From Pseudofabraea citricarpa (taxonomy: Eukaryota; Ascomycota; Leotiomycetes; Helotiales; Dermateaceae), in the NCBI GenBank assembly GCA_029641185.1, contig JAPWGK010000010.1:62001-126000 (forward strand): a DNA stretch of 64,000 nt, written 5' to 3'. The position numbers and the translations under genes are program-made. Below are positions 39,001 through 44,500 of the stretch, piece by piece. Numbering within the stretch: position 1 is the first letter of the stretch; every line of letters begins with the position of its first letter. Under the pieces are notes generated by a model. That model saw only the letters and a program-made list of their open reading frames with translations, ran no database searches and was not told the origin of the DNA.

Positions 39001-39968
39001 GCCAATATCCCTTAAAGGTGAACCAGGATTTGTCTCATACTACCAGCACCATTGAAGTGATGATCGAAGGCATAACCACCGCGATGCTCATAAAGTCAGC
39101 ATGGTCACTTGTTCTGGGCCAATTTTTGGGCATTGCCGATGTCATTTTTGCAGACACTGTCTCAACACGAACCACAGTTGATCCATCTCTTATGGACGCT
39201 ATGGGTTGCTGCGTCACTCTCCTTCCTTTCCGAGTTACCCTGGACCAACAATGGACAGTCACAGACCTAATGCATAAGGTGCGTGACCAGCAAGTCAAAA
39301 GCATGCAGCATGCTCAACTAGGATTTCGTGAAATTCTACATGAGTGCACTGACTGGCCAACCTCAACCCGCTTCACATCTGCTATCAACCACATATCTGG
39401 ACAAGAATCCACTTTTTCAATGCGTGGTGCTGAATACACCATTTCAGCATTAGAGACTGAGGATCCATTATGGACAATTGACGTTGGAGTTACAACAACC
39501 CAACGCGGGAGTGAGCTTGAAATACGATTGTCTTATCTGCCAGCCAACATACCTGACTCCGTTGCAGCTGGACTTTTACACGCTCTTCGGGATACTTTGC
39601 AGCTCATCTCCGATAATCCCCTCGTATCTGTCGAGGAAGTGTTGTCGCCTATCAACAACAAAATATTTCATAATAGCCCAACAATTACTACAGGAGTTAA
39701 TCAGCCATTGCCTAGCGATATCAATCACCTTCGGAGCAGAAGTAATACAGCTTACATGGGGTGGAAGCAAACACCACAGTGGGACGCCGTGCTGAGAGAC
39801 CGCCGCGGAGATGGAACAAGCAATACTGCCTCATTTTCTGAGAGAGGTGGCGACTTGTTAGACGCAGTATATCTGTCCTCACTCCTTGCTAAAAATGAGG
39901 GGCATGTCTCCGCTAGCTCAGTTCTCCAAGGATCAAAGGAAGAGGAAGCCGGGGGATGGTGGTTATGA
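18048..39968 (+). CDS. gloA: Hexamodular lipopeptide NRPS, T0-(C-A-T)x6-CT-degenerate T
   Basis: Assembles the acylated cyclic hexapeptide. It is a single uninterrupted frame of about 7306 aa starting at the ATG for MTPSTNM; the frame extends 44 codons upstream only to a TTG. Order: disordered Asn-Gly-rich N-terminus, a loading T domain with Ser142 in GGDS, six C-A-T modules of about 1080 aa each, a terminal condensation (CT) domain, then a carrier-like tail lacking the Ser. There is no epimerisation, methylation or reductase domain, in agreement with an all-L cyclic echinocandin core. All six A domains keep the P-loop-like (S/T)SG(S/T)TG signature and the C-terminal Lys (KLDR). Pocket residues fit Orn-Thr-Pro-homoTyr-Gln-(methyl)Pro, i.e. 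the pneumocandin order; echinocandin B has Thr at position 5. The lack of introns contrasts with every neighbouring gene. Confidence 0.95.
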   Translation: MTPSTNMEDSGMQMDGFRVLQTGYQKQIPQHSNSNGIHANGNVTLCNENAAQINGNRDFASGNGMYTNRKGNNPNGNGTYTNGNETYTNGDTTQSETGTSSSKGITTNDLKEVFRSICAKVLKIEIQDLDDTYSFVSLGGDSISAIKLVTECEEKGIELNTADVITEQSLSDLFVKSICRPLFGEHSSPDGIVNKSSVKDIDPAPFALWASYRDSDSSEQWRQLEELASLCDVRTEQIEDVYPCTPLQEGLMAITTRQPAAYVERRVFSLTKEIDLERFWSAWETLLSTVTSLRTRIVMEPSGQSLQVVIRERLLWRRASSLKSYLAQDRAEGMTLGQPLARFGQVQEDSQQWIFIWTAHHSIYDGWSALLLYRQLAAIYQQSSVPRLIPYTRFLRYLSEQDPTATTGYWRDQLHGDTMADWPALPSANYQPHPQHAFRSSINLPEDYNSGSIMMSNILRAAWALVTAQYSGSDDIIFAVTVSGRNAPISQIADIIAPTITTVPVRISIDRTMSVTEFLSKIQNQAVKMIEYEHTGLQTIKRLLPEISSTLELRNLLIIQPGAESDPYKEFPGLEPLPVAMDDFDSYSLNVECILGNHEIGVHVNYDENVINSTHLQQVMEQFSSIVQHFCRSSNSNISIGEVAMIGISDQKKILEWNEHVPQRVNRCIHHLVQDQVDTQPATSAVNAWDGEYTYVQLASESIRLAHHLVSMGVGPEKSVGLCMSKSRWSIVAMLAILYAGGSVLPLGVTHPFSRTSGIVQETQASIVLVDELQGTELAALAATLIVVDSNLLAGLPFQTNSPETGVKPDNAAWIIYTSGSTGTPKGVVLEHASLSTSLTGHAKTLGINKHTRTFQFAAFTFDVSLCDIFATLQAGGCVCIPSEYERLNSLAEAANRMEVNYAELTSTVTETITPSQVPSLSTLVLSGEPLKPSVLSAWGRRSTVFNSYGPTECSVVASNSRRLLNAEEAQNIGKPMKSLFWVVQATNYQQLCPIGAPGELLIEGPLLARGYLNNDEKTQAAFIVDPDFTKILGLGSGRRMYRTGDLVRQNQDGSLMYMGRCDSTQVKIRGQRVEISEIEYQITRHLPAIQTVAVELLHRGVQSGLVAVVNFEMNSEYSTLAASSPPTTGSETVTSADELRAVFQELQSALSQVLPAYMVPTLYLPMYNIPMNASGKLDRRALRTKLDAISFKELQRYMANDGPKVAPATDSEQEIQGLWSEVLAISPQDIGISDNFFRIGGDSVAAMRMVALKASRHLALTVADIFQHPQLSDLARVIEGRMVEDGVEEEDSAPFDLWEICGIHGRDKRAEDLANIATQCEIKADDIEDIYPCTPMQEGLIAITAHQPTAYVSRQIYRLASTVDIVRFQEAWQNLAQATPILRTRILAGIDTSDVSLQVVTKHSLLWQCSANLSEYIAEDKNTGMRLGQPLVRFGLVQNESESFFIWTAHHSVYDGWSVSLMYERLSSIYFEQRMPSMVPYTRFIRYILRRDDDATRKYWLKQLEGNVVANWPSLPRADYQSTPQERYLCDITLSDLGMHRRENSILPSVLRAAWALTMGKYAGQGDVVFGVTLSGRNAPVWEITEMTGPTITTVPVRIHLESAKHITIDQFLQDVQEQAADMINYEHAGLQIIKKLIPELSSSLELRNLLVIQPASDIDVTTFQGLDPIPVDLEGFDSYGLTVECSVMSGSIRVEARYDGKVIAPPQLKRTIKTFEHVVRQLFDIRNGSCRIEDISYLSAYDEETILNWSETSPTIVERCIHELVQEQTKARPNSTAICAWDGDLTYKELDTQATWLARYLTSLGLCSERMVGVCMDKSKWAGVSMLAVLKAGAVVVPLGVNHPDARIKGIIQDTKMDTILVDEKQQDRLSILGPRLIRVNVDLLKELPILAGQQVLQNSTNPYDAAWVVYTSGSTGTPKGVVLQHVAICSSIKAHGARFGTDTSTRMLQFAAHTFDCCIQEYFTTLSWGGVVCVPSENDRMSDLTAVMHRMRVTFTVLTSTVARLVNPREVPSMQQIALLGEPVKADVVEQWLGHATVLNAYGPSECSIHSSCGEPLTDATKSAVIGTPMGTRLWVADVDYNQLCPIGAPGELLIEGPLLAREYLNDPKKTRAAFITDPRFARKFDLPSGTRMYRTGDLVRQNEDSSMTHLGRNDTQIKIRGQRVEVGEIEYQIAQHPEIQTVAVELLEQGNDDSQVILTAVIEFSEDSEHRHGLVSPSGLLMLTPTLSLVFEMLRGSLFQVLPAYMLPGMYVAIPVMPLNVNGKLDRRAIRALLGAMPLDERQQLLTASDQKVAPSTETERRVLILWTEMLNLSFGQVGIYDNFFQIGGDSVIAMRMVATESARELQLTVADLFQHPRLINLAELLAKRSVDNMIQQDPEPFSLWSTLQAGSEKQQEKLEVVAKQCDISVNDIEDIYPCTALQEGLMAITARQPLAYIDRQVYKLANSIDLERFRAAWRSLSDATPSLRTRILTGEGQESFLQVVVRGHEPWRESENLEGYMTADRDEGIALGKPLVRYGLVRERDSEQQYFIWTAHHSVYDGISALLMYRQLANIYLHGSALPAAPFSRFIGYLTRKEATKAATAAYWADQLQGEVMANWPPLPRVDYQPKPQHEMTQFVRLPQRQSRSVVTTSNLIRAAWALIMAQYTSHNDIVFAVTVSGRNAPVAEVESIIAPTITTVPVRIQVDWTRTLDSFLLAIQNQAAQMIDHEHTGLRAIKALVPGLGPTLDLRNVLLVQTAEERGAADQFPGIEALPVGKENFDSYGLLTECTLRMDEVRVDFRYDDHVIPSSQVRRISAQFAHILQQLCSTPKSTSCRLNDIVLISSEDREQILRWNNTQPPRISSCIHELFYEKAIAQPLAKAVCAWDGEFSYRELADLALPIAYHIASLGIGPEQKVGLCMDKSKWSIVAILSILFAGGVVVPLGITHPLPRLDVVIDDSSIDVILVDLQHENRLASLTRDVKLVTVCADLLATLPTNTKPPLTGVTSDNAAWIIYTSGSTGTPKGVVLEHGGLCTSMRTQGEKMKLSADTRALQFTPFTFDVSISDISATLIYGGCICVLSESDRVNNLSGAIRTMKANFASLTPTVAQMLPPSEVPLLKTLALTGEAVKPEVVELWMNSAAVYDTYGPSEGSVCTCNGPLSSPDQADNIGFPMSTLHWVTQLHNYNQLCPIGAPGELLIEGPLVARGYLNRVKTRESFIVDPAFTKQQTGLSSTRRMYRTGDLVYQNEDGSFVYIGRRDNQIKIRGQRVEVGEIEYQIISRLAGANAAVITLLQDGANMSLIATVDFKTDSQHYHGEIERLGTVASTQELRKSFNDLRESLTEILPSYMVPSIFIPVAKMPTNLSGKLDRLAVHALIKVIPSRDLARYMIDETSSQEQPSTEMERVIQSLWAKALDIDIAKIGAHDNFFQIGGDSVVAMRIVAATTQTGQLQLTVLDIFQNPRLSDLAAVMADRVKNDLNTTTEDPEPFSLWKATTDSSSSDRRQQVAVIAEQCDVSVEDIEDIYPCTPLQEGLLAVTARQSSAYISRQAYLLSNQIEVSRFREAWNKLVAMTPILRTRALVGPDVSLQVVVRENITWRHSSSLEDYIQQDKERGIRVGQPLARYGLVELPSGECLFVWTAHHSIYDGWTIRLLCRRLIVLYQQDRDIPMSIPYSRFIEHITQIDSAEAIAYWRQQLVGDSVTADWPSLPQPNYEPRPRRSLRRHISLSHVEIQGIMMSNILRAAWGLVMAQYSGQNDVVYAANVSGRNAPVRDVAEMVAPTITTVPIRIRLNNSSGKSIKDFLHAIQQQAIEMINYEHTGLQVIKSLAPELNDSVLKLRNLLVIQPAAETDTRLDFPGIELIPTEVEDFDAYGINIECTLGQEVGIEARYDEKVVATSYMNRVLDQFVYIVERLCDPSIRGQKLKDLNLLNPEDKIQISKWNAAVPERVTKCIHELVQEQTLERPGAQAVLAWDGQLTYGELDGLANRLSHQLVSLGVGIIPDQMVGVCMEKSVFAVVAMLAVLKAGGVVVPLGVTHPISRLETIIQDTGIRVVLVDAKQDKRIISLGPTRLLVNANSLNQLPAQTKPPQTSVNHRDAAWVIYTSGTTGVPKGAVLEHGTLSTSIQSHGTRYGFGHHTRKINYAAHTFDGTIEDFFTTLSWGGVCCVPSEEDRMDKHKLSHFMRLTEVNSAAMTYTVARLLSPREVPSLHTLVLGGEPATIDVVKTWMTEVNLFNCYGPSECSIFSTAAGPTMNTKELHNIGFPIGTRLWVVDIEDYNKLCPIGSPGELLIEGPQLARGYLNDEIKTRAAFIIDPAFTTLFNLPPGLRMYRSGDIVRQKNDGSLVYVARRDMQVKIRGQRVEIEEIESQISQNLSGTRTVAVELLRLGTQDQPVLVAAIDFADESQYRTGQITSFGVVAPTEAIREALNKLNGTLFQFLPGYMVPSAYVSVTEMPRNISGKLDRKKLRVMLEALPANIMQQYLNGEAKTSPSTDMELRLQGLWAEAIGINTESIGAHDNFFQLGGDSVAAMRIVATDQARELRLSVTDIFSHPRLSGLADTLAVRINDNEVFHEDPRPFSLWPSTINNTLDNDELLADIASRCNVTVNQIEDIYPCTPLQEGMIAITSRQSAAYVSRQIYAVDSTVVKLDAFQKAWQMLVDVTPILRTRLLITPDGRSVQVVLHHDIVWRLSTNLEAYLKEDRDEGIIPGQPLLRYGLIKQVTGECFFVWTAHHSIYDAWTMRSIYQRLVEAYNNIKNTSYQLSLSIPYSRFIQYLIRSDEAAAANYWRQQLHGDIMADWPSLPTIDYQPKPRNRAIKTIRVAVHSKEILTSNILRAAWALVMAQYTGHQDVMFAASISGRNAPVWQISDIAGPTLTTVPIRVQADRTMTVQQFIQAVQEQSTSMIPYEHTGLQKIKTLVPEVARALELRNVLVVQIAAESDNGLGLEGLEALPVPFEDFDSFGIHLECTLGSEIIEVESRYDVNVISTHYMERVLDQFEYIVKQFLDPACSEWSLRSIQLNPHDERQIKTWNTTIPLHTEACVHDLVKLHVASQPTAPAICGWDGDLTYRELSQLASSLALDLQHRLGVGPGKMVGICMDKSKWAVVAMLAVMYAGGVVVPLGVAYPLIRIRSILADSACKVILVDATQRKRLGTLQPILITVDTDLMQQLSCVDQDKTRVLQKEVTPCDLAWVVYTSGSTGEPKGVMLDHRALSTSLEAHGTAFGMNIKTRTIQFAAHTFDAAIQDIFTTFCKGGCVCIPSEHDRVNNLTMAMVTMNVNFANFTSTVASMLVPEELPSLKTMILAGEAVTPTAVGLWSQHVTIFNSYGPSECSINSSCSKPVKEVSQASNVGLPLSCCFWIVDASDYNYLCPIGAPGELLIEGPIQARGYLNDTEKTNKSFVTDPVFTRKLGLTRRRMYRTGDLMRQNADGTLTYLGRRDLQIKIRGQRVEVGEIEYQIKKQLDEARTVSVEKIEQGIKGEQIRLVAVVEFKGTSEHTRNAKVLNSGALHPTPALETTFEKLRHSLSDILPPFMVPSFYLPLAQMPINASNKLDRRAVRAILTSVTPDALQKYLPSGKTSKQAPETEFGKRIQGIWADALGISTISIGVHDNIFHLGGDSVTAMRIVAAAHDLQLTVADVFQHPQLGDLVHTLSNRSLKHSTHSNGIEDNPLPFELWEDGSNCSFEVQQRLLTEVATQCGVNVKDIEDIYPSTPLQEGLMAITERQAAAYVSRQVYTLAGTIDRVKFEAAWHALTDEAQILRTRLLVAPHGLQVVVRSRAAWQYDTDLDRYLEADRQAGMAPGQPLVRYGLIEQPSGETFFVWTSHHSLYDGWTLRALGKRLIELYDNGGPQSFVPFSRFIRYLQFGRPDKYDATMYWKRQLQGDVTTDWPSLPRPDYQPLPQDNFSRTITLTDSQNPGDVVISNIIRAAWALVMSQYVGSNDVVFAATVSGRNAPVWQISDIPAPTITTVPLRISVDPMQTVADFLGSVQQQAVDMIDYEHTGLQGIKALAPELAPAIDLRNLLVVQPAVDSDTIQLEFPGLESVQMPIEPFNSYGLTIECKLASHEVVVEVHYDKDVISSVQLKRVMDFFACVVERLCDPSTKSCRVQDMLAIGKEDLQQVLAWNSTIPPQLEKCIHEMVQAQVEINPTACAVDAWDGNLTYNEFFSYASRLAHHLTSLGVGAGMNVGICLDKSKWGPVAMLSIMQAGAAIMPLGTSHPFARIQTIVCNSEASIIIVDKKQKERLLTLFTESSVTLVTVDTEIFEQLPAQIKIPETGVRPSDAAWLIHTSGSTGVPKGVIINHATMSTSLQAHGSWLGLNTKSRFLQFSNYTFDNVITDTFATTIYGGCVCVPSEETRMNNLAEFMATKNINVAMLTSTVAGQISPLQVPLLHTLILTGEPVRADVVSTWLGHADIYNAYGPTEGSMSTCTKPFTTANQATNIGFPLATRLWITQSDHCQLSPIGAPGELFIEGPLLARGYLKDPEQTNASFIVDPDFTTRLGLKNRRVYRTGDLVRQNEDGSLLYLGRRDLQVKIRGQRVEVGEIEHQIIQHMPGAELVAVELLQQGANTDQLSLIAAIEFAKDSEHCRGLENISGPIILAPTDKLRDDFARLRGALYKVLPSYMIPPAYVPTANLDRNLSGKLDRRALRALLGPLSNQQLQEYLSGEGSKVAPSTRMERQLQTLLAEALDIDQGQVGAHDNFFQIGGDSVVAMRIVAASHSQDLNLRVSDIFQHARLSDLANVLTKRQSHKVYGSESGPSPFSLIRTENIENFTQRIAKSISRCAVEDIVDILPTTDFQSSTVATALTTPKSGVTHFLLDGNGPCDIQALKNSCLDLIQITETLRTSYVFDQGQLFQVIRASFESEVKVYETDSPLELITQDIVSKDMFHAIKLGQPFTQIAIIQETKTLKHRVVLRLTHAEYDAHSMGTIWQNIRSLYEGVSVQPQARFTDFLYSQRRSIGASTYDYWRELLRGSIMPAISQSTKTIGQYPLKVNQDLSHTTSTIEVMIEGITTAMLIKSAWSLVLGQFLGIADVIFADTVSTRTTVDPSLMDAMGCCVTLLPFRVTLDQQWTVTDLMHKVRDQQVKSMQHAQLGFREILHECTDWPTSTRFTSAINHISGQESTFSMRGAEYTISALETEDPLWTIDVGVTTTQRGSELEIRLSYLPANIPDSVAAGLLHALRDTLQLISDNPLVSVEEVLSPINNKIFHNSPTITTGVNQPLPSDINHLRSRSNTAYMGWKQTPQWDAVLRDRRGDGTSNTASFSERGGDLLDAVYLSSLLAKNEGHVSASSVLQGSKEEEAGGWWL
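18125..18345 (+). repeat. Asn-Gly coding repeat at the NRPS N-terminus
   Basis: About 70 residues before the loading T domain are rich in Asn, Gly and Thr with units such as ANGN, INGN, NGNGTYTNG and NGNETYTNG. The DNA near 18277-18320 carries near-identical tandem copies containing ACTTATACTAATGGA. It is likely a disordered leader and resembles the KS-AT linker repeat of the divergent PKS in composition. Confidence 0.75.
18360..18600 (+). other. NRPS loading carrier domain T0
   Basis: Free-standing thiolation domain before the first condensation domain. Its phosphopantetheine site is Ser142 in SLGGDSISA (codon at 18471). In echinocandin NRPSs this domain receives the fatty acyl group from the acyl-AMP ligase, so the first C domain performs N-acylation of residue 1. 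Confidence 0.88.
18655..21890 (+). other. NRPS module 1 (C-A-T), predicted L-ornithine
   Basis: C1 has HHSIYDG (His at about 19125). The A domain signature begins near 20493 and the T domain Ser codon is 21777. By-eye alignment to the GrsA pocket gives D-V-C-E-V-S-S-V-V-K. This shares D, V, E, S and K with the bacterial Orn code DVGEIGSIDK, including the acidic residue at position 278, and fits the dihydroxyornithine of pneumocandin. Hydroxylation would be by other cluster enzymes. Confidence 0.75.
21920..25160 (+). other. NRPS module 2 (C-A-T), predicted L-threonine
   Basis: C2 has HHSVYDG near 22398, the A domain signature lies near 23785 and the T domain Ser codon is 25050. The pocket reads D-C-Q-V-A-L-A-I-H-K. 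It resembles the bacterial Thr code DFWNIGMVHK only at D, the hydrophobic-H end and K, so Thr is supported mainly by position in the family order. Confidence 0.6.
25195..28445 (+). other. NRPS module 3 (C-A-T), predicted L-proline or 4-hydroxyproline
   Basis: C3 has HHSVYDGIS near 25668, the A domain signature lies near 27053 and the T domain Ser codon is 28317. The pocket reads D-V-S-S-A-T-T-V-C-K. Module 3 and module 6 share Thr at position 301 and a GP(S/T)EGS motif where the other four have GP(S/T)ECS, as expected if both accept proline-type residues. Confidence 0.65.
28475..31725 (+). other. NRPS module 4 (C-A-T), predicted L-homotyrosine
   Basis: C4 has HHSIYDG near 28938, the A domain signature is YTSGTTG near 30325 and the T domain Ser codon is 31596. 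The pocket reads D-G-E-A-V-G-C-I-F-K, with small residues at 236, 278 and 301 that would leave room for a long aromatic side chain. The A7 motif is YRSGD instead of YRTGD. HomoTyr is inferred from the family order and the four homotyrosine-pathway genes in the cluster. Confidence 0.65.
31745..35000 (+). other. NRPS module 5 (C-A-T), predicted L-glutamine
   Basis: C5 has HHSIYDAW near 32214, so the usual Gly of HHxxxDG is Ala. The A domain signature lies near 33607 and the carrier site is HLGGDS with the Ser codon near 34881. The pocket reads D-A-Q-N-I-A-S-I-N-K, matching bacterial Gln code DAQDLGVVDK at D-A-Q, and differs from module 2 at six positions. That supports Gln (pneumocandin type) over Thr (echinocandin B type). 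Confidence 0.65.
35035..38280 (+). other. NRPS module 6 (C-A-T), predicted methylproline/proline
   Basis: C6 has HHSLYDG near 35498, the A domain signature is HTSGSTG (His for Tyr) near 36886 and the T domain Ser codon is 38160. The pocket reads D-N-T-M-I-T-A-M-S-K. It shares Thr301 and GPTEGS with module 3. In pneumocandin A0 this position is 3-hydroxy-4-methylproline and in B0 3-hydroxyproline, so a relaxed pocket is expected. Confidence 0.65.
38310..39650 (+). other. NRPS terminal condensation (cyclisation) domain CT
   Basis: A condensation-fold domain of about 445 residues follows T6. The catalytic motif is THAEYDAHS, of the SHxxxDxxS type typical of fungal CT domains, near 38790-38820. 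In this family the CT domain releases the linear lipohexapeptide by amide macrocyclisation. No thioesterase or reductase domain is present. Confidence 0.85.
39760..39965 (+). other. Degenerate carrier-like domain after CT
   Basis: The last 70 or so residues of the NRPS retain a thiolation-domain pattern: W..VL, then ASFSERGGDLLDAVYL, then SASSVLQ. The residue that should be the phosphopantetheine Ser is Leu (TTG codon at 39855). It is read as a vestigial or structural T domain. Homology is by eye only. Confidence 0.55.
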
Positions 39969-41584
39969 GGTGAAATGTTATGAATTCACATTCGATATAT
40001 TTGGGATAACTCTTTTGTTTTTCTCTCCTAATTTGAGCAATGTCTAAAGGCCTTTAGATTAGTCAAATAAAATATCTTTCCTATTTCTGGTTTTCGTGGC
40101 AGTTACGGGCGTACGGTTCTTCAAATAGAAAACAATCAATAAAAAAAGATATTAAAGGTAGATAGATGTAAGATAGATTTGAACTTATGTATATTTATTC
40201 TACCTTTTGAACTAGGAATAATTATTGCGTGTGTATGCGTCATCTGAAGTTTCAAATTATTGAATGTCTACCGGCTGATGGTAAAATCACTTACGGATAG
40301 AAATAGAATCTGTTGCCTTATCTATAAACTAAGAATTATACTCATAGGGTGACTAATAATAACTTTTCCTTAGAGTACCCTAAAATTCGAATATTATTAT
40401 AAATTCGCTCGGCGTCGCTTAACTGTAAAATTCTCAACTAGTAATAATAGCGAAGACTTGAAATAACACCAATTATAACTAATACTAACTTTACTATCAC
40501 CTTAGATTTCAAAATTTAGAAGCTTTATTCCCGACTAAGTAATCAGGTTACTAAACACAAGTGTATATACGTAGAAAAAAGGTCGTGATCTATATATTTC
40601 TAAATTCATTCGTATAAGCCTAACTTCCCGCAAGAAAAAGAGGAGGGAGATTGGGGAATAAAAGCTTTTTTTTATAATTAAGAGGTTATAAACTTAGCGG
40701 TAATTTAGAAGCAGGGTGAACGAATATAAAAGTCTTTAATATAATCAGCACAAGAAATTATTACTTTAATACTTTTATTGATCTGTTTACCAAAAAACCA
40801 ATTATTTTAAAATTCTCGACTATATCTTAATTCTCAGAGCAATTAATTAATACTCCTTTACGATAGTATAAAAGCTATAGTTAATATAAAGAAAAATGTA
40901 TTATACATCTGCTACTAATAAAACTTTAGGCGAGCAAATTTGAAATAAATTGATAAAACTTTCATGCTACAAAATAATAAAATCAGTCAGTTGTTTATAT
41001 GAGAGAGAACTTAAATAAGACTATAACATAATAATTTTCACATATACTTACTCAGGTAAGCGCTTTAGGTGATGATAAATTAAAATCATATCACCGGCAC
41101 GTGACTAGCAGCAGGCTTCTGCACTTTACCGAGGTTTATTCAGTGAACTCAACAGATTATATGGATTAATTATATATAATTGGATGTTGGGTATTACTCT
41201 GATTCTAGTATTAGTTCAATTAGCACTAACATCTGGTGGGTGTGGTCTTATAGTATGAGATTGAGTACGTGCTTCTAAATTAGCCGAGCTCCATATTGGC
41301 TTACGCCGAGCCATATATTCTTGGTCTAGGTTCCTTGTCTTCCCCCCTGTAAAATTGCAAGGTGTAAGTAACTAGACTGGTATAGGCTACCCGCGTCTCT
41401 CGGGTCTGACATCGCCAAAGGCAGAATGATCTGCAAGTAAATTTCTAGTCTCCATTGTTGGTAGATACAATTCTGTTTGCATCAGGTTGCCTCGTCCTAC
41501 AATTCCTCCGCTCGGCAATCAGGTCGTGATCAGTCCCCTTCACGGTATTTCAAGGCAGTGTTGGTTACGGTACTCAGAGCGACT
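39969..41584. other. AT-rich gene-free island upstream of the ABC transporter
   Basis: About 1.6 kb with dense stops in all frames and strong AT bias from about 40010 to 41060, resembling RIP-degraded DNA. An E-box palindrome CACGTG lies at 41098-41103, preceded at 41069-41097 by an imperfect inverted repeat (GGTGATGAT with ATCATATCACC). The final 400 bp are less AT-biased and should contain the transporter promoter. Confidence 0.5.
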
Positions 41585-44500
41585 ATGGTAGCGCCATCAA
41601 CACAATGCCGGATTGAAGTGGAAAACGCCTTCGGACCACATGTGACAGAATGTTATGATGACTTCGATTTTACACTGTTGTTCGAAGAAAGTATATTATA
41701 CCTTCTGCCTCTGCTGCTAGCCATCTGTTTAATGCTATTCCGATTATGGCAACTCAAGGGGCAAGAGATCGTGATAAGAAAAAGCATACTTTCGGTCCTC
41801 AAGCATGTAAGTACGGCCAGCAGCGGCCAATGCTCAACCAAAGTGGAAATACTCATGATCCTCATTTTTTTTTTAGTTATGTTGGATATCTTTTGCGCTA
41901 CTTCAGGTAGTACACTTGACCCTCTCATTGACACTGAGGACATCAACGACCAAACTGTCGAACGCAGTAATTGTCATTGGGCTCTTGACATCACCTGTCC
42001 TCCTTGCCCTGTCTCATTGGGAGCACTATAGGACTGCAACCCCATCAACTATCCTAAACTTGTACCTGCTCGCGGCCATTCCGATGGATGCTTCTAGAGC
42101 ACGTACGCTATTTAGGATGCCTGAGAATAAGGCTATCGCGAGTATATTCACCGCAATTGTGTGTTTCAAGTTCATACTGCTTGTTCTGGAAGCTAAGGAA
42201 AAGAGAAGTCTGGTTCGACCTGAATCGAAATTCTGTTCACCAGAGCAGACAGCAGGGATATTGAACCGCAGCTTCTTCTGGTGGTTCAACCCTCTACTCT
42301 TAACAGGATTCAAACAATCCCTAGTATTAGATAACCTCTTCTTCAACGACAATACTCTTGCCTTTGATACATGGCGAGAGACAGTGTCTCATAGATGGGC
42401 AAATGGTTAGTGCACAAACTTTCCTTTACTGTCAGGCTGTTGACACTCTGCTATAGTTGATAGCTCAAAGCCTCATGCATTGCTCAAAGTTATGCTAGCC
42501 ACATTCAAAGGGTTGCTTTTAGCAGGTATTATCCCTCGACTCTGTTTGACCGGCGTGAATTACGCTCAACCCTTTCTGGTCAGTCGTGTTATAAACTTTA
42601 TGGAAGAGCCTGATACAGCAACAAGCAACAAGGTAGCTTATGGTTTGATTTCGGCCTACGCGATTGTTTATATTGGTATAGCCGTATGTCAAATTTTCCA
42701 AGAAAGTCGATGACAAATTCTTATTCAAAGCAGGTCTTTTCGACGACAACTCAACATAAGACATATCGTGTCATTGTTGCAGTCCGAGGCAGTGCGGTAT
42801 CTTTGATATATCGCCATACGCTGGCCTTGAGTACCTCTTCAACCTCGACTAGCTCCTCCCTGACCTTGATCAACAACGACGTGGAGCGCATCGGGTTTGG
42901 AATGAAAGACGTCCATGAACTCTGGGCCAGCTTGATTGAAATTGCCCTCTCTCTTTGGTTGCTCGAGATACGACTGGGAGTCTCTATAGTTGCAGCTATT
43001 GTCGTTATTATAGGTACAATATCCGCACCTCTCTGGCAATTTCCACTTATTTACATCCACTGATGAATGATTGCGCAATAGCTTGCATATCAGCATTTGT
43101 GAAGCTTGGCATGCTTATTAGCGGCCGGCAGAAAGTCTGGCTTGAAGCTATCGAGGCACGTATCACCACAACAGTTGCAACACTTGGATCCATCAGAGGC
43201 ATAAAATCAACAGGCTCAACAGATATTGTGGAAAGAATTATCACACGTTTAAGATTAGATGAAATTCGAATTTCTAAAAAGTATCGAGAACTCATGATTT
43301 CACTTGTCACGTTATGTAAGTTTAATGACATGCTCTGCTATGTTTGTATCACTGGCTGAGCGCACTATAATCATAGCATATGTTTCAACTACATTGGCCC
43401 CGGTTTTTGCCTTTGCAACTTACAGCATCATATCTAACATCAATGGAACCACACCATTGTTGGCAGCTTCTGCATATACCTCATTGACAATATTCTCGCT
43501 TCTCGGTCAAGCTGTTTCAAAATGGATCGATGCTAGCGTGGGAGTTGTTAATTCGATCGCTAGCCTCGAGCGAGTTCGACAATATCTGACAACCAACCCA
43601 AGAGTCGATCCTAGAATACTCGAGTCAACCAACGAGCAAATTGATAGTTGTAATCCAGCCGAACTAGACGCCTCTAGTATCCCGGGGACAGAAATTCTTG
43701 TTATAGGATCCATAGATCGAATCCATCACAATACACATAACGGGGAAACTTCACCGGCAGAAATCCCGTCCGATAAGAAGATAATAACTTTACGCGATTG
43801 CTCGGCTAGTTGGGAAAGAGATTCCGAACCTGTGATATCTGATATTAACCTCACGGTACTAATTGGTAGTCTTGTGATGGTAATTGGACCTATAGGATGT
43901 GGAAAAACAACTTTATTGAAGGTCATACTTGGTGAGATGCCTCAGATTACCGGAACAGTAACTATAGGAAGTTCTGAGGCTGCCTTTTGCGGACAATCAC
44001 CTTGGTTGACAAACACAAGTATCAGGAATAACATTATTGGTGTTTCCTACCTCAACGTCATGTGGTACAATACAGTGGTGAAGGCATGTGCCTTAGATCA
44101 AGATTTCACTCAATTTTCAGATGGCGACAATACCATTATTGGTAGTAAAGGTATTTCAATGAGTGGCGGACAGAAAAGTCGTCTTGTGAGTAGTCTTCTT
44201 TGCACAACAAAACGTGGTCTTCCACCATGGAGATTGTATAGTCTGACTTTAGGTAGGCTTTAGCAAGAGCACTATACGCAAAAAAAAGTCTTGTCATTCT
44301 GGACGATGTTTTCAGTGGACTTGATGCAAAAACCGAACGGCACGTGTTTGATTCGGTTTTGGGGTCTAATGGTATATTGAGACAGCGAGACACGACGATA
44401 ATCCTCGCCACAAATTCAGGTATGCCCTGTGTCCTTCTCATTTCGGCTAAGATCTGACAATTTGAGTTCGCAATATCTCGTTGGCAGATCATATTGTTGT

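Noticed and set aside
40010..41060. Hidden transposase or gene relic in the AT-rich island
   Set aside because: No frame of useful length and no motif in any of six frames; only compositional evidence remains.
41069..41097. Small inverted repeat GGTGATGAT/ATCATATCACC as a possible terminator or element end
   Set aside because: Too short and imperfect, no partner copy or target duplication; reported only as part of the island.
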